In this document: in pieces, positions 8,920 through 18,198 of the stretch | Numbering within the stretch: position 1 is the stretch's first letter | Layout: the number at the start of each line of letters is the position of its first letter | Assembly: GCF_002236105.1 (NCBI RefSeq) | Contig: NZ_NIWU01000002.1 | Span: 1,240,001 to 1,304,000, forward strand | Direction: 5' to 3' | Length of the DNA stretch: 64,000 nucleotides | Source: Pseudomonas umsongensis | GTDB lineage: Bacteria; Pseudomonadota; Gammaproteobacteria; Pseudomonadales; Pseudomonadaceae | Position numbers and translations under genes: made by a program | The notes under the pieces: model-generated | Told to the model about the DNA's origin: nothing | Databases searched by the model: none | Seen by the model: only the letters and a program-made list of their open reading frames with translations

Positions 8920-10170
8920 ATGTTCAGACCTCTCTTCGTATTTATCGGCACGCGTTATACCCGTGCAAAGCGTCGCAATCATTTTGTGTCATTCATTTCC
9001 CTGACCTCGATGATCGGACTCGCCCTTGGCGTGGTCGTGATGATCGTGGTGCTGTCGGTCATGAACGGCTTCGATCATGAGATGCGTACCCGCGTGCTGG
9101 GCATGGTGCCCCACGCGACCATCGAATCCGGCGAGCCGATCAGCGATTGGCAAGGCCTGGCCGCCAAGGTCAAGCAGAACCCGCAGGTAGCGGCCGTGGC
9201 GCCGTTCACGCAAATGCAGGGGTTGCTGACCAACAACGGCAAGGTCAACAAGATCCTGCTCAATGCCATCGACCCGGCGCAGGAACGCCAGGTGTCGATC
9301 ATCGACAACTTCATGCTGCAGGGCAAACTCGACGACCTGGCGCCGGGCGAATTCGGCATCGTCATCGGTGACAAGGCCGCGGCCAAGCTCGGTGCGGCCG
9401 TGGGCGACAAGCTGACGTTCGTGGCGCCGGAGGTCACTGTGACGCCCGCCGGGATGTTCCCGCGCATGAAGCGCTTCACCGTGGTCGGCATCTTCCATGT
9501 CGGCGCCGGTGAGCTCGATGGTTACCTGGGCATCACCAACCTGCAGGACCTGGCGCGCTTGCATCGCTGGAAACCGGACCAGGTCCAGGGCCTGCGGCTG
9601 AAGTTCGACGATCTGTTCCAGGCGCCGCGTGAGGCGTGGAGCATCGCCCGCGAGCTGGGCGAAGACCGCTACTACGCCCGCGACTGGACCCGCACCCACG
9701 GCAACCTGTACCAGGCCATCCGCATGGAAAAAGCCATGATCGGCCTGTTGTTGTTGCTGATCGTTGCGGTCGCCGCGTTCAACATCATTTCCACGCTGGT
9801 GATGGTGGTGAACGACAAGAAGGGCGATATCGCGATCCTGCGCACCCTCGGCGCCACGCCGGGCACGATCATGCGCACCTTCATGGTCCAGGGCACGGTC
9901 ATCGGCGTGGTCGGCACGGCCATCGGCGCGGTGGTCGGGATTTTCGCCGCGCTCAACGTCAGCGCAGCGATCTCGGCGCTTGAAGGCCTGATCGGCCACA
10001 AGTTTCTCAATGCCGACGTGTATTTCATCGATTACCTGCCGTCGCAAGTGCAGAGCCAGGACGTGGTCATGGTCTGCTGTGCGGCGCTGGTCCTGAGTTT
10101 CCTCGCCACCCTGTATCCCGCCTGGCGTGCCGCGCGCACCCAGCCGGCGGAGGCGCTACGTTATGAGTGA
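8920..10170 (+). CDS. lolC: Lipoprotein-releasing ABC transporter permease LolC
   Basis: 416 residues, inner-membrane permease that with LolD and LolE extracts outer-membrane lipoproteins for LolA. One N-terminal membrane segment (about 20-45), a large periplasmic domain (about 46-265), and three C-terminal segments typical of the MacB/LolCE fold ([51 protein letters not shown]). The stop overlaps an alternative lolD start (ATG 10163). It closely resembles the third gene of the operon, lolE. Confidence 0.95.
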   Translation: MFRPLFVFIGTRYTRAKRRNHFVSFISLTSMIGLALGVVVMIVVLSVMNGFDHEMRTRVLGMVPHATIESGEPISDWQGLAAKVKQNPQVAAVAPFTQMQGLLTNNGKVNKILLNAIDPAQERQVSIIDNFMLQGKLDDLAPGEFGIVIGDKAAAKLGAAVGDKLTFVAPEVTVTPAGMFPRMKRFTVVGIFHVGAGELDGYLGITNLQDLARLHRWKPDQVQGLRLKFDDLFQAPREAWSIARELGEDRYYARDWTRTHGNLYQAIRMEKAMIGLLLLLIVAVAAFNIISTLVMVVNDKKGDIAILRTLGATPGTIMRTFMVQGTVIGVVGTAIGAVVGIFAALNVSAAISALEGLIGHKFLNADVYFIDYLPSQVQSQDVVMVCCAALVLSFLATLYPAWRAARTQPAEALRYE

Positions 10171-10177
10171 GTCGCGC

Positions 10178-10861
10178 ATGAGTGATAAAGCAATCTTGAG
10201 CTGCCGCAGCCTGGGCAAATCCTACGAGGAAGGCCCGGAGTCAGTGGAAGTGTTGGCGGGCCTGCAACTGGAGTTGCACCCGGGCGAGCGTGTGGCGATC
10301 GTCGGCAAGTCGGGCTCGGGCAAGAGTACCTTGCTCAACCTGCTGGGCGGCCTCGATACGCCGACCAAGGGCAGCGTCTGGCTCGACGGTGAAGAACTGT
10401 CGGCGCTGAGCGAAAAGAAGCGCGGCCTGTTGCGTAACCGTGCCCTGGGCTTCGTGTACCAGTTTCACCACCTGCTGCCGGAATTCACTGCCCTGGAAAA
10501 CGTCTGCATGCCGCTGCTGATCGGCAAGACCGCGATTCCCGAGGCGCGCAAGCGTGCCACGGCGTTGCTGGAGCGGGTCGGCCTGGGCCATCGCCTGGAG
10601 CACAAGCCTGCCGAGCTGTCCGGTGGCGAACGCCAGCGCGTGGCCATCGCCCGTGCCCTGGTGAACAACCCCGGCCTGGTGATGCTCGACGAGCCGACCG
10701 GCAACCTCGACGCCCACACCGCCCAGGGTATCCAGGACTTGATGCTGGAACTCAGCACTTCGATGCGCACGGCGTTCCTGGTGGTAACCCACGACATGAA
10801 CCTGGCCCGCCAGATGGACCGCGTCCTGCATTTGCAGGAAGGTTGCCTGACGCCTATCTGA
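10178..10861 (+). CDS. lolD: Lipoprotein-releasing ABC transporter ATPase LolD
   Basis: 227 residues from ATG 10178 (ATG 10163, overlapping lolC, would add five residues; the family usually starts MSDKA-like). Walker A is GKSGSGKST, the signature [10 protein letters not shown], Walker [10 protein letters not shown] with the D-loop NLDAHT, and the switch His is in VVTHD. It powers lipoprotein release with LolC/LolE. A strong terminator follows at once, before lolE. Confidence 0.96.
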   Translation: MSDKAILSCRSLGKSYEEGPESVEVLAGLQLELHPGERVAIVGKSGSGKSTLLNLLGGLDTPTKGSVWLDGEELSALSEKKRGLLRNRALGFVYQFHHLLPEFTALENVCMPLLIGKTAIPEARKRATALLERVGLGHRLEHKPAELSGGERQRVAIARALVNNPGLVMLDEPTGNLDAHTAQGIQDLMLELSTSMRTAFLVVTHDMNLARQMDRVLHLQEGCLTPI

Positions 10862-10870
10862 CGGGTTGAA

Positions 10871-10910
10871 ACCCGACGGCACTGAAAAGTCCGTCGGGTC
10901 TTTTATTTTT
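10871..10910 (+). terminator. Rho-independent terminator between lolD and lolE
   Basis: A 9-bp GC-rich stem (10871-10879 with 10891-10899, ACCCGACGG / CCGTCGGGT) and an 11-base loop are followed by a T-rich tract to 10910. It would limit read-through from lolCD into lolE, whose start is only 18 bases further on. Confidence 0.85.
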
Positions 10911-10927
10911 ATACGGTGCCCCAGCGA

Positions 10928-12172
10928 ATGTTCAGACCGTTATCGATCTTTATCGGCACGCGCTATACCCGCGCCAAGCGCCGCAATCGCTTCGTTTCCT
11001 TCATCTCGATGACCTCGATGATCGGCCTCGCCCTGGGCGTGCTGGCGATGATCGTGGTGCTGTCGGTGATGAACGGCTTCCAGCGCGAAATGAGCTCGCG
11101 CATCCTCGGCATGGTGCCGCATGCGACCATCGTCGGCGTTAATCCGATCGACGATTGGCAGCCGGTGGCCGCCGCCGCGATGAAAAATCCGCAAGTGACC
11201 GCCGCCGTGCCGTTCACCGAGATGGAAGGCATGCTGTCCTACAAGGGCACCATGCAGCCGATCCAGGTCAGTGGCGTCGACCCGGCGCTGGAAGGCCAGG
11301 TGTCGATCGTCGCCAAGCACATCGTCCAGGGGCGGCTGGATGCCCTGAAACCGGGTGAGTTCGGTGTGGTGATCGGCGAAATCACCGCGCGCCGTTTTCG
11401 CTTGAACGTGGGCGACAAGATCACCCTGATCGTGCCGGAAGTCAGCAACGCGCCGGGCGGTATCACCCCGCGCATGCAACGGCTGAACGTGGTCGGCGTG
11501 TTCAAGGTCGGTGCCGAACTGGACGGTTCGATGGCGCTGATCCACCTCGCCGATGCCGCGCAAATGCAGCACTGGGAGCCGAATCAGGTGCAGAGCGTGC
11601 GCCTGGCGGTGAAGGACATGTATGCGGCGCCGCAAGTGTCGGGCGACATCGCAAACGCCCTCGGCGCAGCCTACAAGGCTGACGACTGGACCCACACCCA
11701 AGGCAGCCTGTTCAGCGCCATGAAGATGGAAAAAACCATGATTGGCCTGTTGCTGCTGATGATTGTCGCGGTGGCCGCGTTCAACATCATCGCGACCTTG
11801 ATCATGGTGGTGAACGACAAGGGTGCGGACATCGCGATTTTGCGCACCATCGGCGCCACGCCACGGCAGATCATGGCGATCTTCATCGTGCAGGGTACGG
11901 TGATCGGGGTTGTCGGCACATTGATCGGTGGGGTGTTGGGCGTGATTGCGGCGTTGAACGTCAGCGCCATGGTCGGCTGGGTAGAGCGGGTCAGTGGCCA
12001 GCACATCTTCAGTTCCGACGTGTATTTCGTCAGCAACCTACCCTCTGAGTTGCAGGGCGCGGACGTGGCCCTGATCTGCACGGCGGGGTTTGTCATGAGC
12101 TTCTTGGCCACGGTTTACCCGGCGTGGCGGGCGGCGAAGGTCGAGCCGGCTACCGCATTGCGCTATTCGTAA
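10928..12172 (+). CDS. lolE: Lipoprotein-releasing ABC transporter permease LolE
   Basis: 414 residues from ATG 10928, which aligns with the LolC start (both MFRPL). Same architecture as LolC: N-terminal membrane helix, periplasmic domain, three C-terminal membrane helices ending LATVYPAWRAAKVEPATALRY. The N-terminal 40 residues of LolC and LolE are nearly identical, pointing to tandem duplication. Separated from lolD by a terminator, so it may depend on read-through or its own promoter; the second is not obvious. Confidence 0.94.
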   Translation: MFRPLSIFIGTRYTRAKRRNRFVSFISMTSMIGLALGVLAMIVVLSVMNGFQREMSSRILGMVPHATIVGVNPIDDWQPVAAAAMKNPQVTAAVPFTEMEGMLSYKGTMQPIQVSGVDPALEGQVSIVAKHIVQGRLDALKPGEFGVVIGEITARRFRLNVGDKITLIVPEVSNAPGGITPRMQRLNVVGVFKVGAELDGSMALIHLADAAQMQHWEPNQVQSVRLAVKDMYAAPQVSGDIANALGAAYKADDWTHTQGSLFSAMKMEKTMIGLLLLMIVAVAAFNIIATLIMVVNDKGADIAILRTIGATPRQIMAIFIVQGTVIGVVGTLIGGVLGVIAALNVSAMVGWVERVSGQHIFSSDVYFVSNLPSELQGADVALICTAGFVMSFLATVYPAWRAAKVEPATALRYS

Positions 12173-12184
12173 GCCGTTACACCG

Positions 12185-12240
12185 CCTTCGTCGGAACGCC
12201 GCCCGGAGCAAGCTCGCTCCGGGCGGCGTTCCGACGAAGG
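12185..12240. terminator. Perfect 25-bp palindrome between convergent genes
   Basis: Arms 12185-12209 and 12216-12240 are perfectly complementary with a 6-base loop. It lies between the 3' ends of lolE and copS and probably acts as a bidirectional terminator. The core (CGGAACGCCGCCCGGAGCA) recurs near 43620, so it belongs to a repeat family rather than being a unique terminator. Confidence 0.75.
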
Positions 12241-12258
12241 GGGTCAGGACTGCTGGCC

Positions 12259-13608
12259 TCATTCTCCCTTTGGTAACTCAATCACAAACCGCGTCCACCC
12301 ATTTTCCGATTCACAACGAATCTGCCCACCATGGGCGCGGACAATCGACTGGGTAATCGCTAACCCCAATCCCGCATGCTCGCTGCTGCCTTCATGGCGC
12401 GCCGGGTCTGCGCGGTAGAAGCGATCGAACAGGCGTGGCAGCAGATCTGCCGGAATTCCTTCACCGCTGTTTTCCACCGACAGGCTCAAGCTTTTGGCCT
12501 GGTCGTTGATCCGCACCCGAACCTCACCCCCGGCCGGGGTAAAGCGCAACGCATTGTCCAGCAAGTTGGACAGCGCCCGGCGCAACATGTTGCGGTCGCC
12601 TTGCAGGCGGGCATCGCCATCACGGCTCAACGTCACTCGCGCGTCTTCGGCCAGGGGCGCAAAAAACTCCAGCAACAGGTCCACTTCCTCTGCCAGCTCC
12701 AACGGTTCGCGCTTGGGCATCAACAGCCCGTGGTCGGCCTTGGCCAGGTAAAGCATGTCGTTGACCAGTTGCGCCATCCATTGCAGCTCCTCGAGGTTAC
12801 TGTGCAGCGCTTCGCGGTAATCCTCGAGGGGGCGGGGGCGGGTGAGGGTGACCTGGGTGTGGGTCAGCAGGTTTGACAGCGGGGTGCGAAGTTCATGGGC
12901 AATGTCGGCGGAGAACGCCGACAGGCGCTGGAAGGAGTCGTCGAGACGCCCGAGCATGGCGTTGAAATGGTGGGCCATTTCCGCCAGCTCCGGCGGCATG
13001 TCTTCTTCCGGCAGGCGTGCGTTGAGCGATTGCGCCGAGACACCACTGGCGACTGCGCTCATGCGGCGTAACGGTCGCAGCCCGCTGCGTGCGGCCCAGG
13101 CGCCGAGCAGGGCGGTGGCCAGGGCGGACAGGCCGACGGTCAGCCAGATCAGGTGTTGCATGCGCTGCAGGAAATGCTGGTGATGGGTGATGTCCAGCAG
13201 CAAGCTCAATTGCGGCGAATCGGGTGTGTCGGGGTACAGCGGTGCGTTCAGCACGCGGTAGTCGGTGCCATCGTGGCTCACCGTGGACAGTCCGGGTTGG
13301 CGCGGCAAGGTCTGCGGCAGGTTGGAGGAGCTGTCATACCAGCGGCGGCCATCGCTGCCACTGATGCGCAGTGAAAGATCGGCCTGCCGGCTCAACTCGT
13401 CGGCCAGCCGGGCGTCACGCTGGCTTGATTGAATGTCCGGCAATGCCCGTCGCAAGCCAATCAGCTTGTCCTCGAGCAACTGCTGGTCAAGCTCGATGAA
13501 GTGCGCCTCGCTGGCGCGGCTGAACAGCACGCCGGCGAACAGCGAGACCACGGCGGTGCATGCGGCGAATAACAGGGCCAGGCGAGCGCTCAAGGACAGC
13601 CGGCGCAT
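12259..13608 (-). CDS. copS: Heavy-metal sensor histidine kinase, CopS/CusS type
   Basis: 449 residues from ATG 13608, whose first base overlaps the last base of the copR stop (ATGA arrangement); GTG 13614 is less likely. Two membrane helices (about 8-30 and 152-172) bracket a periplasmic sensor domain. A HAMP segment, the phospho-acceptor region SADIAHELRTPL (H238) and an ATPase domain with NLLDNALRF and the G boxes (GEGIP, HAGLGLAI) follow. In this context it most likely senses periplasmic copper and phosphorylates or dephosphorylates CopR. Confidence 0.92.
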   Translation of the reverse strand: MRRLSLSARLALLFAACTAVVSLFAGVLFSRASEAHFIELDQQLLEDKLIGLRRALPDIQSSQRDARLADELSRQADLSLRISGSDGRRWYDSSSNLPQTLPRQPGLSTVSHDGTDYRVLNAPLYPDTPDSPQLSLLLDITHHQHFLQRMQHLIWLTVGLSALATALLGAWAARSGLRPLRRMSAVASGVSAQSLNARLPEEDMPPELAEMAHHFNAMLGRLDDSFQRLSAFSADIAHELRTPLSNLLTHTQVTLTRPRPLEDYREALHSNLEELQWMAQLVNDMLYLAKADHGLLMPKREPLELAEEVDLLLEFFAPLAEDARVTLSRDGDARLQGDRNMLRRALSNLLDNALRFTPAGGEVRVRINDQAKSLSLSVENSGEGIPADLLPRLFDRFYRADPARHEGSSEHAGLGLAITQSIVRAHGGQIRCESENGWTRFVIELPKGE

Positions 13609-14288
13609 CAGCACTGGCGCTCTTCGAGCACATAGCCCATGCCGCGCACGGTATGGATCAGTTTGTTCGGGAACTCGTCGTCGATCTTCAAGCGCAAGCG
13701 GCGGATCGCGACTTCGATGACGTTGGTGTCGCTGTCGAAATTCATGTCCCAGACCTGGGACGCGATCAGCGATTTGGGCAGGACTTCGCCCTGGCGGCGC
13801 AGAAGCATTTCCAGCAGGGCGAACTCCTTTGCGGTCAGGTCGATGCGCTGGCCGCCGCGCTCGACCCGGCGGCGGATCAGGTCCAGGCGCAAGTCGGCCA
13901 GTTGCAGGCTGGTTTCCTGAGGCGTGCTGCTGCCACGGCGCAAAAGGCTGCGGACCCGGGCGAGCAATTCGGAGAAGGCGAATGGCTTGACCAGGTAATC
14001 GTCGGCGCCCAGTTCCAGGCCATAAACCCGGTCCTCGACGGCGTCCCGGGCGGTCAGGAACAGCACTGGCGTGTCGAGGCCGGCGCTGCGCACCGCTTGC
14101 AGGATCTGCCAGCCGTCGCGGCCGGGCAGCATCACATCGAGAATCAGCAGGGCATAGTCGCCACTCAAGGCCAGTTGCTGGCCAGTGCTGCCGTCGGCCA
14201 CCAGTTCCGTATTGAACCCGGCCTCGGTCAGGCCCTGGCGCAGGTAATGGCCGGTTTTCGGTTGGTCTTCGACGATCAGCAGTTTCAT
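13608..14288 (-). CDS. copR: Response regulator, CopR/CusR type
   Basis: 226 residues, OmpR/PhoB class. The receiver has acidic residues ED (7-8), phospho-acceptor D51 in LILDVMLPG, and the conserved Lys in DYLVKPF. The winged-helix DNA-binding domain (about 125-222) ends GMGYVLE. First gene of a copR-copS operon, divergent from the cupredoxin gene. A CopR-type box in the intergenic region indicates that it regulates the neighbour and perhaps itself. The copper assignment comes from context and family; a related metal is possible. Confidence 0.92.
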   Translation of the reverse strand: MKLLIVEDQPKTGHYLRQGLTEAGFNTELVADGSTGQQLALSGDYALLILDVMLPGRDGWQILQAVRSAGLDTPVLFLTARDAVEDRVYGLELGADDYLVKPFAFSELLARVRSLLRRGSSTPQETSLQLADLRLDLIRRRVERGGQRIDLTAKEFALLEMLLRRQGEVLPKSLIASQVWDMNFDSDTNVIEVAIRRLRLKIDDEFPNKLIHTVRGMGYVLEERQC

Positions 14289-14350
14289 GGGCGACTCGGG
14301 CTAAATGGAACGACAGCGTTATACCGTGGGCGACGAGGCTGCGGGCCTTG

Positions 14351-14366
14351 CTGACAAAGTTGTAAT
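14351..14366 (+). promoter_or_regulatory. Candidate CopR binding box
   Basis: CTGACA (14351-14356), five bases, then GTAAT (14362-14366). As I recall, CTGACA-N5-GTAAT is the CopR consensus described in P. aeruginosa. The box lies 62 bp before copR and 78 bp before the cupredoxin start. An extra inverted TGTCAG lies at 14372-14377 and another TGACA at 14391-14395. Confidence 0.7.
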
Positions 14367-14444
14367 TTGGCTGTCAGGTAAAGGGCAGCGGTGACAGTTT
14401 AGAGTTTTCCACAGGCTGAACCTTAATCTTGTTGGAGTACTTCG

Positions 14445-14966
14445 ATGTTTTTGCGTAAATCCGTGTTGCTGGCCAGCTGTCTGTTGGCACTGGGTTCGCC
14501 GGTTTGGGCGGCTCCAGAGGTTACCTATGATTTTGGTCAACCGGCCCCGGCAGCCAAGGCGACCCGTAGCGTGGAGGTGGTCATGGCTGACATGACATTC
14601 ACCCCCAAGTCTATCGAGATCAAGGCAGGGGAGACCGTGCGTATCGTGCTGGTGAATAAAGGCCAGTTGCTGCACGAATTCAACCTCGGCGATGCAGCGA
14701 TGCATGCCCGGCACCAACAGGAAATGTTGCAGATGCAACAGAGCGGCATGCTTACGCCTACCGGCATGAAGGCAATGGACCACGGCGCCATGGCCGGAAT
14801 GGGGCATGCCATGCAGCACGACGACCCCAATAGCGTGCTGGTGGCGCCTGGCAAGACCGCCGAGCTGACCTGGACCTTCAGCAAGGCCACTCGCCTGGAA
14901 TTTGCCTGCAACATCCCCGGTCATTACCAGGCCGGCATGGTCGGCAAGTTGACTGTCAGTCAGTAA
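14445..14966 (+). CDS. Periplasmic cupredoxin-domain copper-binding protein
   Basis: 173 residues. A Sec signal peptide ends about VWAA (22-23). The C-terminal plastocyanin-like domain has a type 1 copper set: H77 (LLHEF), C155 and H160 (FACNIPGH), M165 (AGM). Between strands lies a Met/His-rich insert (about 86-125, with HARHQQEMLQMQ and MDHGAMAGMGHAMQHD) that could hold extra Cu(I). It should bind copper in the periplasm under CopRS control. It occupies the same position as PA2807 next to copR in P. aeruginosa, as I recall. Confidence 0.9.
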   Translation: MFLRKSVLLASCLLALGSPVWAAPEVTYDFGQPAPAAKATRSVEVVMADMTFTPKSIEIKAGETVRIVLVNKGQLLHEFNLGDAAMHARHQQEMLQMQQSGMLTPTGMKAMDHGAMAGMGHAMQHDDPNSVLVAPGKTAELTWTFSKATRLEFACNIPGHYQAGMVGKLTVSQ

Positions 14967-15027
14967 GCACTCAAAGGCTGCGGCAAAGGCTGGTAGAATC
15001 CGCTGATTCTTCAGTCAGGTTTCCGCC

Positions 15028-15858
15028 ATGCATCCCGCAGCCGAACACTCGCCGCTGGGCAAATCCAGCGAATACATCGCCACTTACACGCCGTCCCTGC
15101 TGTTCCCGATCCCGCGTACCGCGAAGTGGGCCGAGCTCGGCCTGACGGCTCAGACACTGCCGTACAAGGGCGTGGATTTCTGGAATTGCTTCGAACTGTC
15201 GTGGTTGTTGCCATCGGGCAAGCCGGTGGTGGCGATCGGCGAGTTCAGCATCCCGGCGGATTCGCCGAACATCATCGAGTCGAAGTCGTTCAAGCTCTAC
15301 CTCAACTCCTTGAACCAGACGCCGTTCGCCGACACCGCGAGTCTTGAAGCGACCCTGGCCAAGGACCTGTCGGCCGCGGCCGGCAAGCCTGTGGGCGTGC
15401 GCATCCGCAGCCTGAAAGAGGTCGAGGCCGAAGGCGTGGTGGCGTTGCCCGGCGTGTGCATTGACGATCTGGACATCAGCGTCAGCAACTACGAGCACCC
15501 GCGCCCGGAACTGCTGCGTTGCGATGAGTCGCGCATTGTCGAGGAGAGCGTGCACAGCCATTTGCTCAAGTCCAATTGCCCGGTGACCAGTCAGCCGGAC
15601 TGGGGCAGCGTGGCGGTGGAGTACCGTGGCGCGGCGCTGGATCACGCAAGCCTGCTGGAATACATCGTCAGCTTCCGCCAGCACTCGGACTTCCATGAGC
15701 AGTGCGTGGAGCGGATTTTCCTTGATCTGCAGCGGTTGCTGAAACCGGAGAAATTGACGGTGTATGCGCGTTATGTGCGGCGGGGTGGGCTGGATATCAA
15801 TCCGTATCGCAGTACCGAAGAGGTGCAGCTGCCGAACCATCGCCTGGTCCGTCAGTAA
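15028..15858 (+). CDS. queF: NADPH-dependent 7-cyano-7-deazaguanine reductase
   Basis: 276 residues, the long YqcD-type QueF. Reduces preQ0 to preQ1 in queuosine tRNA-modification synthesis. The nucleophile is C184 in [12 protein letters not shown] with D191; substrate residues are in IESKSFKLY; the C-terminal half ends with a typical [17 protein letters not shown]. Cytoplasmic. Located 61 bases after the cupredoxin gene, likely with its own promoter. Confidence 0.96.
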   Translation: MHPAAEHSPLGKSSEYIATYTPSLLFPIPRTAKWAELGLTAQTLPYKGVDFWNCFELSWLLPSGKPVVAIGEFSIPADSPNIIESKSFKLYLNSLNQTPFADTASLEATLAKDLSAAAGKPVGVRIRSLKEVEAEGVVALPGVCIDDLDISVSNYEHPRPELLRCDESRIVEESVHSHLLKSNCPVTSQPDWGSVAVEYRGAALDHASLLEYIVSFRQHSDFHEQCVERIFLDLQRLLKPEKLTVYARYVRRGGLDINPYRSTEEVQLPNHRLVRQ

Positions 15859-15867
15859 CGATTCATT

Positions 15868-15968
15868 GTGTAGGAGCGAGCATGCTCGCGAAAAACCAGA
15901 GGGCAACGCGGGGCATCAGGTTTCCCGCGTTATCGTTGACCTCCATCGCGAGCATGCTCGCTCCTGCA
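15868..15968. repeat. REPIN (TGTAGGAGCGAGCATGCTCGC type)
   Basis: Imperfect inverted pair: TAGGAGCGAGCATGCTCGCG from 15871 and its complement ending near 15966, with a diverged inner region. Sits between the convergent queF and DUF4404 genes. Confidence 0.85.
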
Positions 15969-15987
15969 GGGGATTTCTGCGTTTGGT

Positions 15988-16251
15988 TCAGATTCCCATG
16001 CTGTGCAGGGCCGTGCCAATCTGGCGCAGCGTGCTGGCGAGGGTCGGGTGTTCGAGTTCGAAGCGATCGACAGCCAGGTTGACGTTATCGGCGAGGCTCG
16101 AGTCCTGTGTCTTGGTTTCGAGCTCCAGCTCAAATTCGATCTTCTGCATCAGTTCGCGCAGGTCGTCACGCTCTGCGTCGGTCAGCGGAGGATTCTGTTC
16201 CAATTGCTCGCGCAGGGCATTGAGCTGTTCTTGCAGTTCGCGGGCAGACAT
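15988..16251 (-). CDS. DUF4404 family small protein
   Basis: 87 residues from ATG 16251, with AAGGAAG upstream; ATG at 16284 lacks a comparable site. Highly helical and acidic, with the start MSARELQEQLNALREQLEQN and an E/L-rich centre (QKIEFELELE), then an amphipathic C-terminus ending SMGI. This matches the DUF4404 pattern as I recall. No catalytic motif or membrane segment; function unknown. Soluble coiled-coil protein by appearance. Confidence 0.85.
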   Translation of the reverse strand: MSARELQEQLNALREQLEQNPPLTDAERDDLRELMQKIEFELELETKTQDSSLADNVNLAVDRFELEHPTLASTLRQIGTALHSMGI

Positions 16252-16360
16252 GGCGTTCTTCCTTTTATCGATAGGCACTGGCATAGACCGCGACGGCGCG
16301 CCAAAGGTCTATGGCTTACCTTTAGATTAATCCACCCGCGCGTAACCTGCATGATCTGAA

Positions 16361-16981
16361 TCAGGGCTTTTCGCCCTTGAGCCGACGCAAGCTGATGTCG
16401 GCCAGGCAAGTGTCGAGTTCACCAAGGTGATCGATTACCGAATGCACGCCCAGGCCGAACAGCTGCACCGTTGCCTTGCTGCGCTTGATGTCGCGCTCCT
16501 GCGCGGACAATGCCTGCCATTGCTCGGGCGAAAGCCCGCAGAGCGAGCCACAGGACGCCAGGCCGATGGTCCACAAGCCGGCATTGAGTCCCGATTGCAG
16601 CAGTCGTGGTTCGCCGCTGACCAGCACGCAGCCATCGAGTCTTTCGATGTCCAGCGCCATCAAGGCTTGCCAACACGCATCGGGCGCCGGCCAGGGTTTG
16701 ATTGTTTCAGCGTATTGCGAAGGTCTTATCCATTGCGGCAGGCCGCCGGCCAATGCCTGGCTGATGGCGGGGGAGAGCTCATCGAGCCAGGCGCAGGGGA
16801 TTTGCTGGCGCTGCAGGCTGATCAGACTGTCCAGGGCGCCGGGGGTGGCTTGTGCGTGATCAGTGCCTGGGTTGCCCTGAAGGCGCGTGCGGGCACCGAA
16901 ATCCACCAGGCAGCCACTCAGCCCGAACAGCACGGCAGTCAGGTTCGGCGCATTTTGCGGGGTGGTTTCGGCGTGCGGCAT
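16361..16981 (-). CDS. HAD-like protein, phosphonatase-related, nucleophile missing
   Basis: 206 residues. The N-terminal motif AVLFGLSGCLVDFGA aligns with phosphonoacetaldehyde hydrolase motif I (LDWAGTTVDFG), but the nucleophilic Asp is Gly (G20) and the GT is GC. Later parts keep a HAD feel: SLISLQRQQIPCAWLDELS (cap/motif II region), DGCVLVSGEPRLLQSGLNAGLWTIGLASCG (motif IV-like, with VSGEP in place of VGD). Probably catalytically dead, perhaps a binding protein. The frame is intact and well placed between DUF4404 and mlaA, so it is not a decayed gene. Confidence 0.85.
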   Translation of the reverse strand: MPHAETTPQNAPNLTAVLFGLSGCLVDFGARTRLQGNPGTDHAQATPGALDSLISLQRQQIPCAWLDELSPAISQALAGGLPQWIRPSQYAETIKPWPAPDACWQALMALDIERLDGCVLVSGEPRLLQSGLNAGLWTIGLASCGSLCGLSPEQWQALSAQERDIKRSKATVQLFGLGVHSVIDHLGELDTCLADISLRRLKGEKP

Positions 16982-17179
16982 ATCAACGTCCCTGAAATAG
17001 TCTCAAGGCTAGAGGGCGACGGTGACAGTTGAGTGACACTGTTGTGAATTGCTCGCATTCTGCCAAGATCGTGCGCGGGGACGGGCCCCATGCTGCCTAA
17101 AGTGGCCGAATCGTCTTATACTGGCAGCCTTTGCGCCGGGCCAAGCGTCCGGCGACGGTATAGTCCAAGGAGTTTTTTT

Positions 17180-17869
17180 ATGCGCTGGAGCAATCCTCTC
17201 GCTCGGCTTTGTGTATGCGCCGGTGCGCTGCTGATTCCGTTTGCTGCGCAGGCAGCCTCGGAAGATGATCCTTGGGAAGGCATCAACCGTCCGATCTTCA
17301 AGTTCAACGACTTCGTCGACACCTATGCCCTCAAGCCTCTGGCCCAGGGCTATCAGTTCGTGACACCGCAGTTTCTTGAAGATGGCATCCACAACATGTT
17401 CCGCAACGTCGGCGACGTGACCAACCTCGCCAACGATATCCTGCAGGCCAAGCCCACCGCCGCGGGTGTCGACACCGCGCGACTGATCTTCAACACCACC
17501 TTCGGCGTGCTGGGCTTCTTCGACGTGGGTACCCACATGGGGCTGCACCGCAACGACGAAGACTTTGGCCAGACCCTCGGTTACTGGGGCATGGGCAGCG
17601 GGCCTTATGTGATGCTGCCGCTCCTGGGGCCTAGCACCGTGCGTGATGCGCCATCCAAGTTCGTCGATAGCTACACCGGTCCTTATCCGTACATCAACGA
17701 CGTGCCGGTGCGTAATTCGATCTTCGGCCTGAACATCGTCGATACCCGGGCGGACCTGCTGTCCTCCGAGAAGTTGATTACGGGCGACAAGTACACGTTC
17801 ATCCGCAACGCCTATCTGCAGAACCGCGAATTCAAGGTGAAGGATGGTCAGGTCGAAGACGATTTCTGA
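17180..17869 (+). CDS. mlaA: MlaA (VacJ) family phospholipid-transport protein
   Basis: 229 residues from ATG 17180, preceded by AAGGAG. N-terminal signal peptide ends AAQA (about residue 27); the usual lipobox Cys next to the cleavage site is absent, so it may be a soluble or integral form rather than a lipoprotein. Family core: DPWEGINRPIFKFND, RNVGDVTNLANDILQ, NTTFGVLGFFDVGT, DEDFGQTLGYWGMGSGPYVMLPLLGPST. MlaA removes mislocalised phospholipid from the outer-membrane outer leaflet. No mlaBCDEF genes are adjacent. A terminator follows. Confidence 0.93.
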   Translation: MRWSNPLARLCVCAGALLIPFAAQAASEDDPWEGINRPIFKFNDFVDTYALKPLAQGYQFVTPQFLEDGIHNMFRNVGDVTNLANDILQAKPTAAGVDTARLIFNTTFGVLGFFDVGTHMGLHRNDEDFGQTLGYWGMGSGPYVMLPLLGPSTVRDAPSKFVDSYTGPYPYINDVPVRNSIFGLNIVDTRADLLSSEKLITGDKYTFIRNAYLQNREFKVKDGQVEDDF

Positions 17870-17885
17870 TCCACAGCGGTAAAAA

Positions 17886-17918
17886 GAAGGCGGCCATCGA
17901 GCCGCCTTCTGCATTTTT
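17886..17918 (+). terminator. Rho-independent terminator after mlaA
   Basis: GAAGGCGGC (17886-17894), six-base loop, GCCGCCTTC (17901-17909), then TGCATTTTT. The A-run before the stem would also serve the other strand. Confidence 0.85.
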
Positions 17919-18198
17919 GTCGTTCGCCAGGACCTTTCATTGGGTTTCGGTCAGGACGGTTCTTATAACTCCCGGTGATTTCAAAAGTGCCGGCGCCAAG
18001 CGACCATCGGCGTGAGCTTGAAACGCCTCGCGGATGGGAGTACCGTCTGCGCCTTAGAAGGGCACCTCTGGTGTACGTGTGGATCGGGTAAATGCTCGAA
18101 AACAGTGCGCCAGAGAGGCTAGAAAGCGAATCCAGTAGTCAGAGCCGGGCCAAAATCCGCGCCGCTACGCCAACCTAATTCTGGCGCCGTTTGCCCAC
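17919..18198. other. 280-bp non-coding gap upstream of rssB
   Basis: No convincing reading frame, REP or terminator was found. A weak inverted match (CTCTGG 18066-18071, CCAGAG 18110-18115) is the only structure I noted. It should contain the rssB promoter and could hide a small RNA; nothing proves either. Confidence 0.4.
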
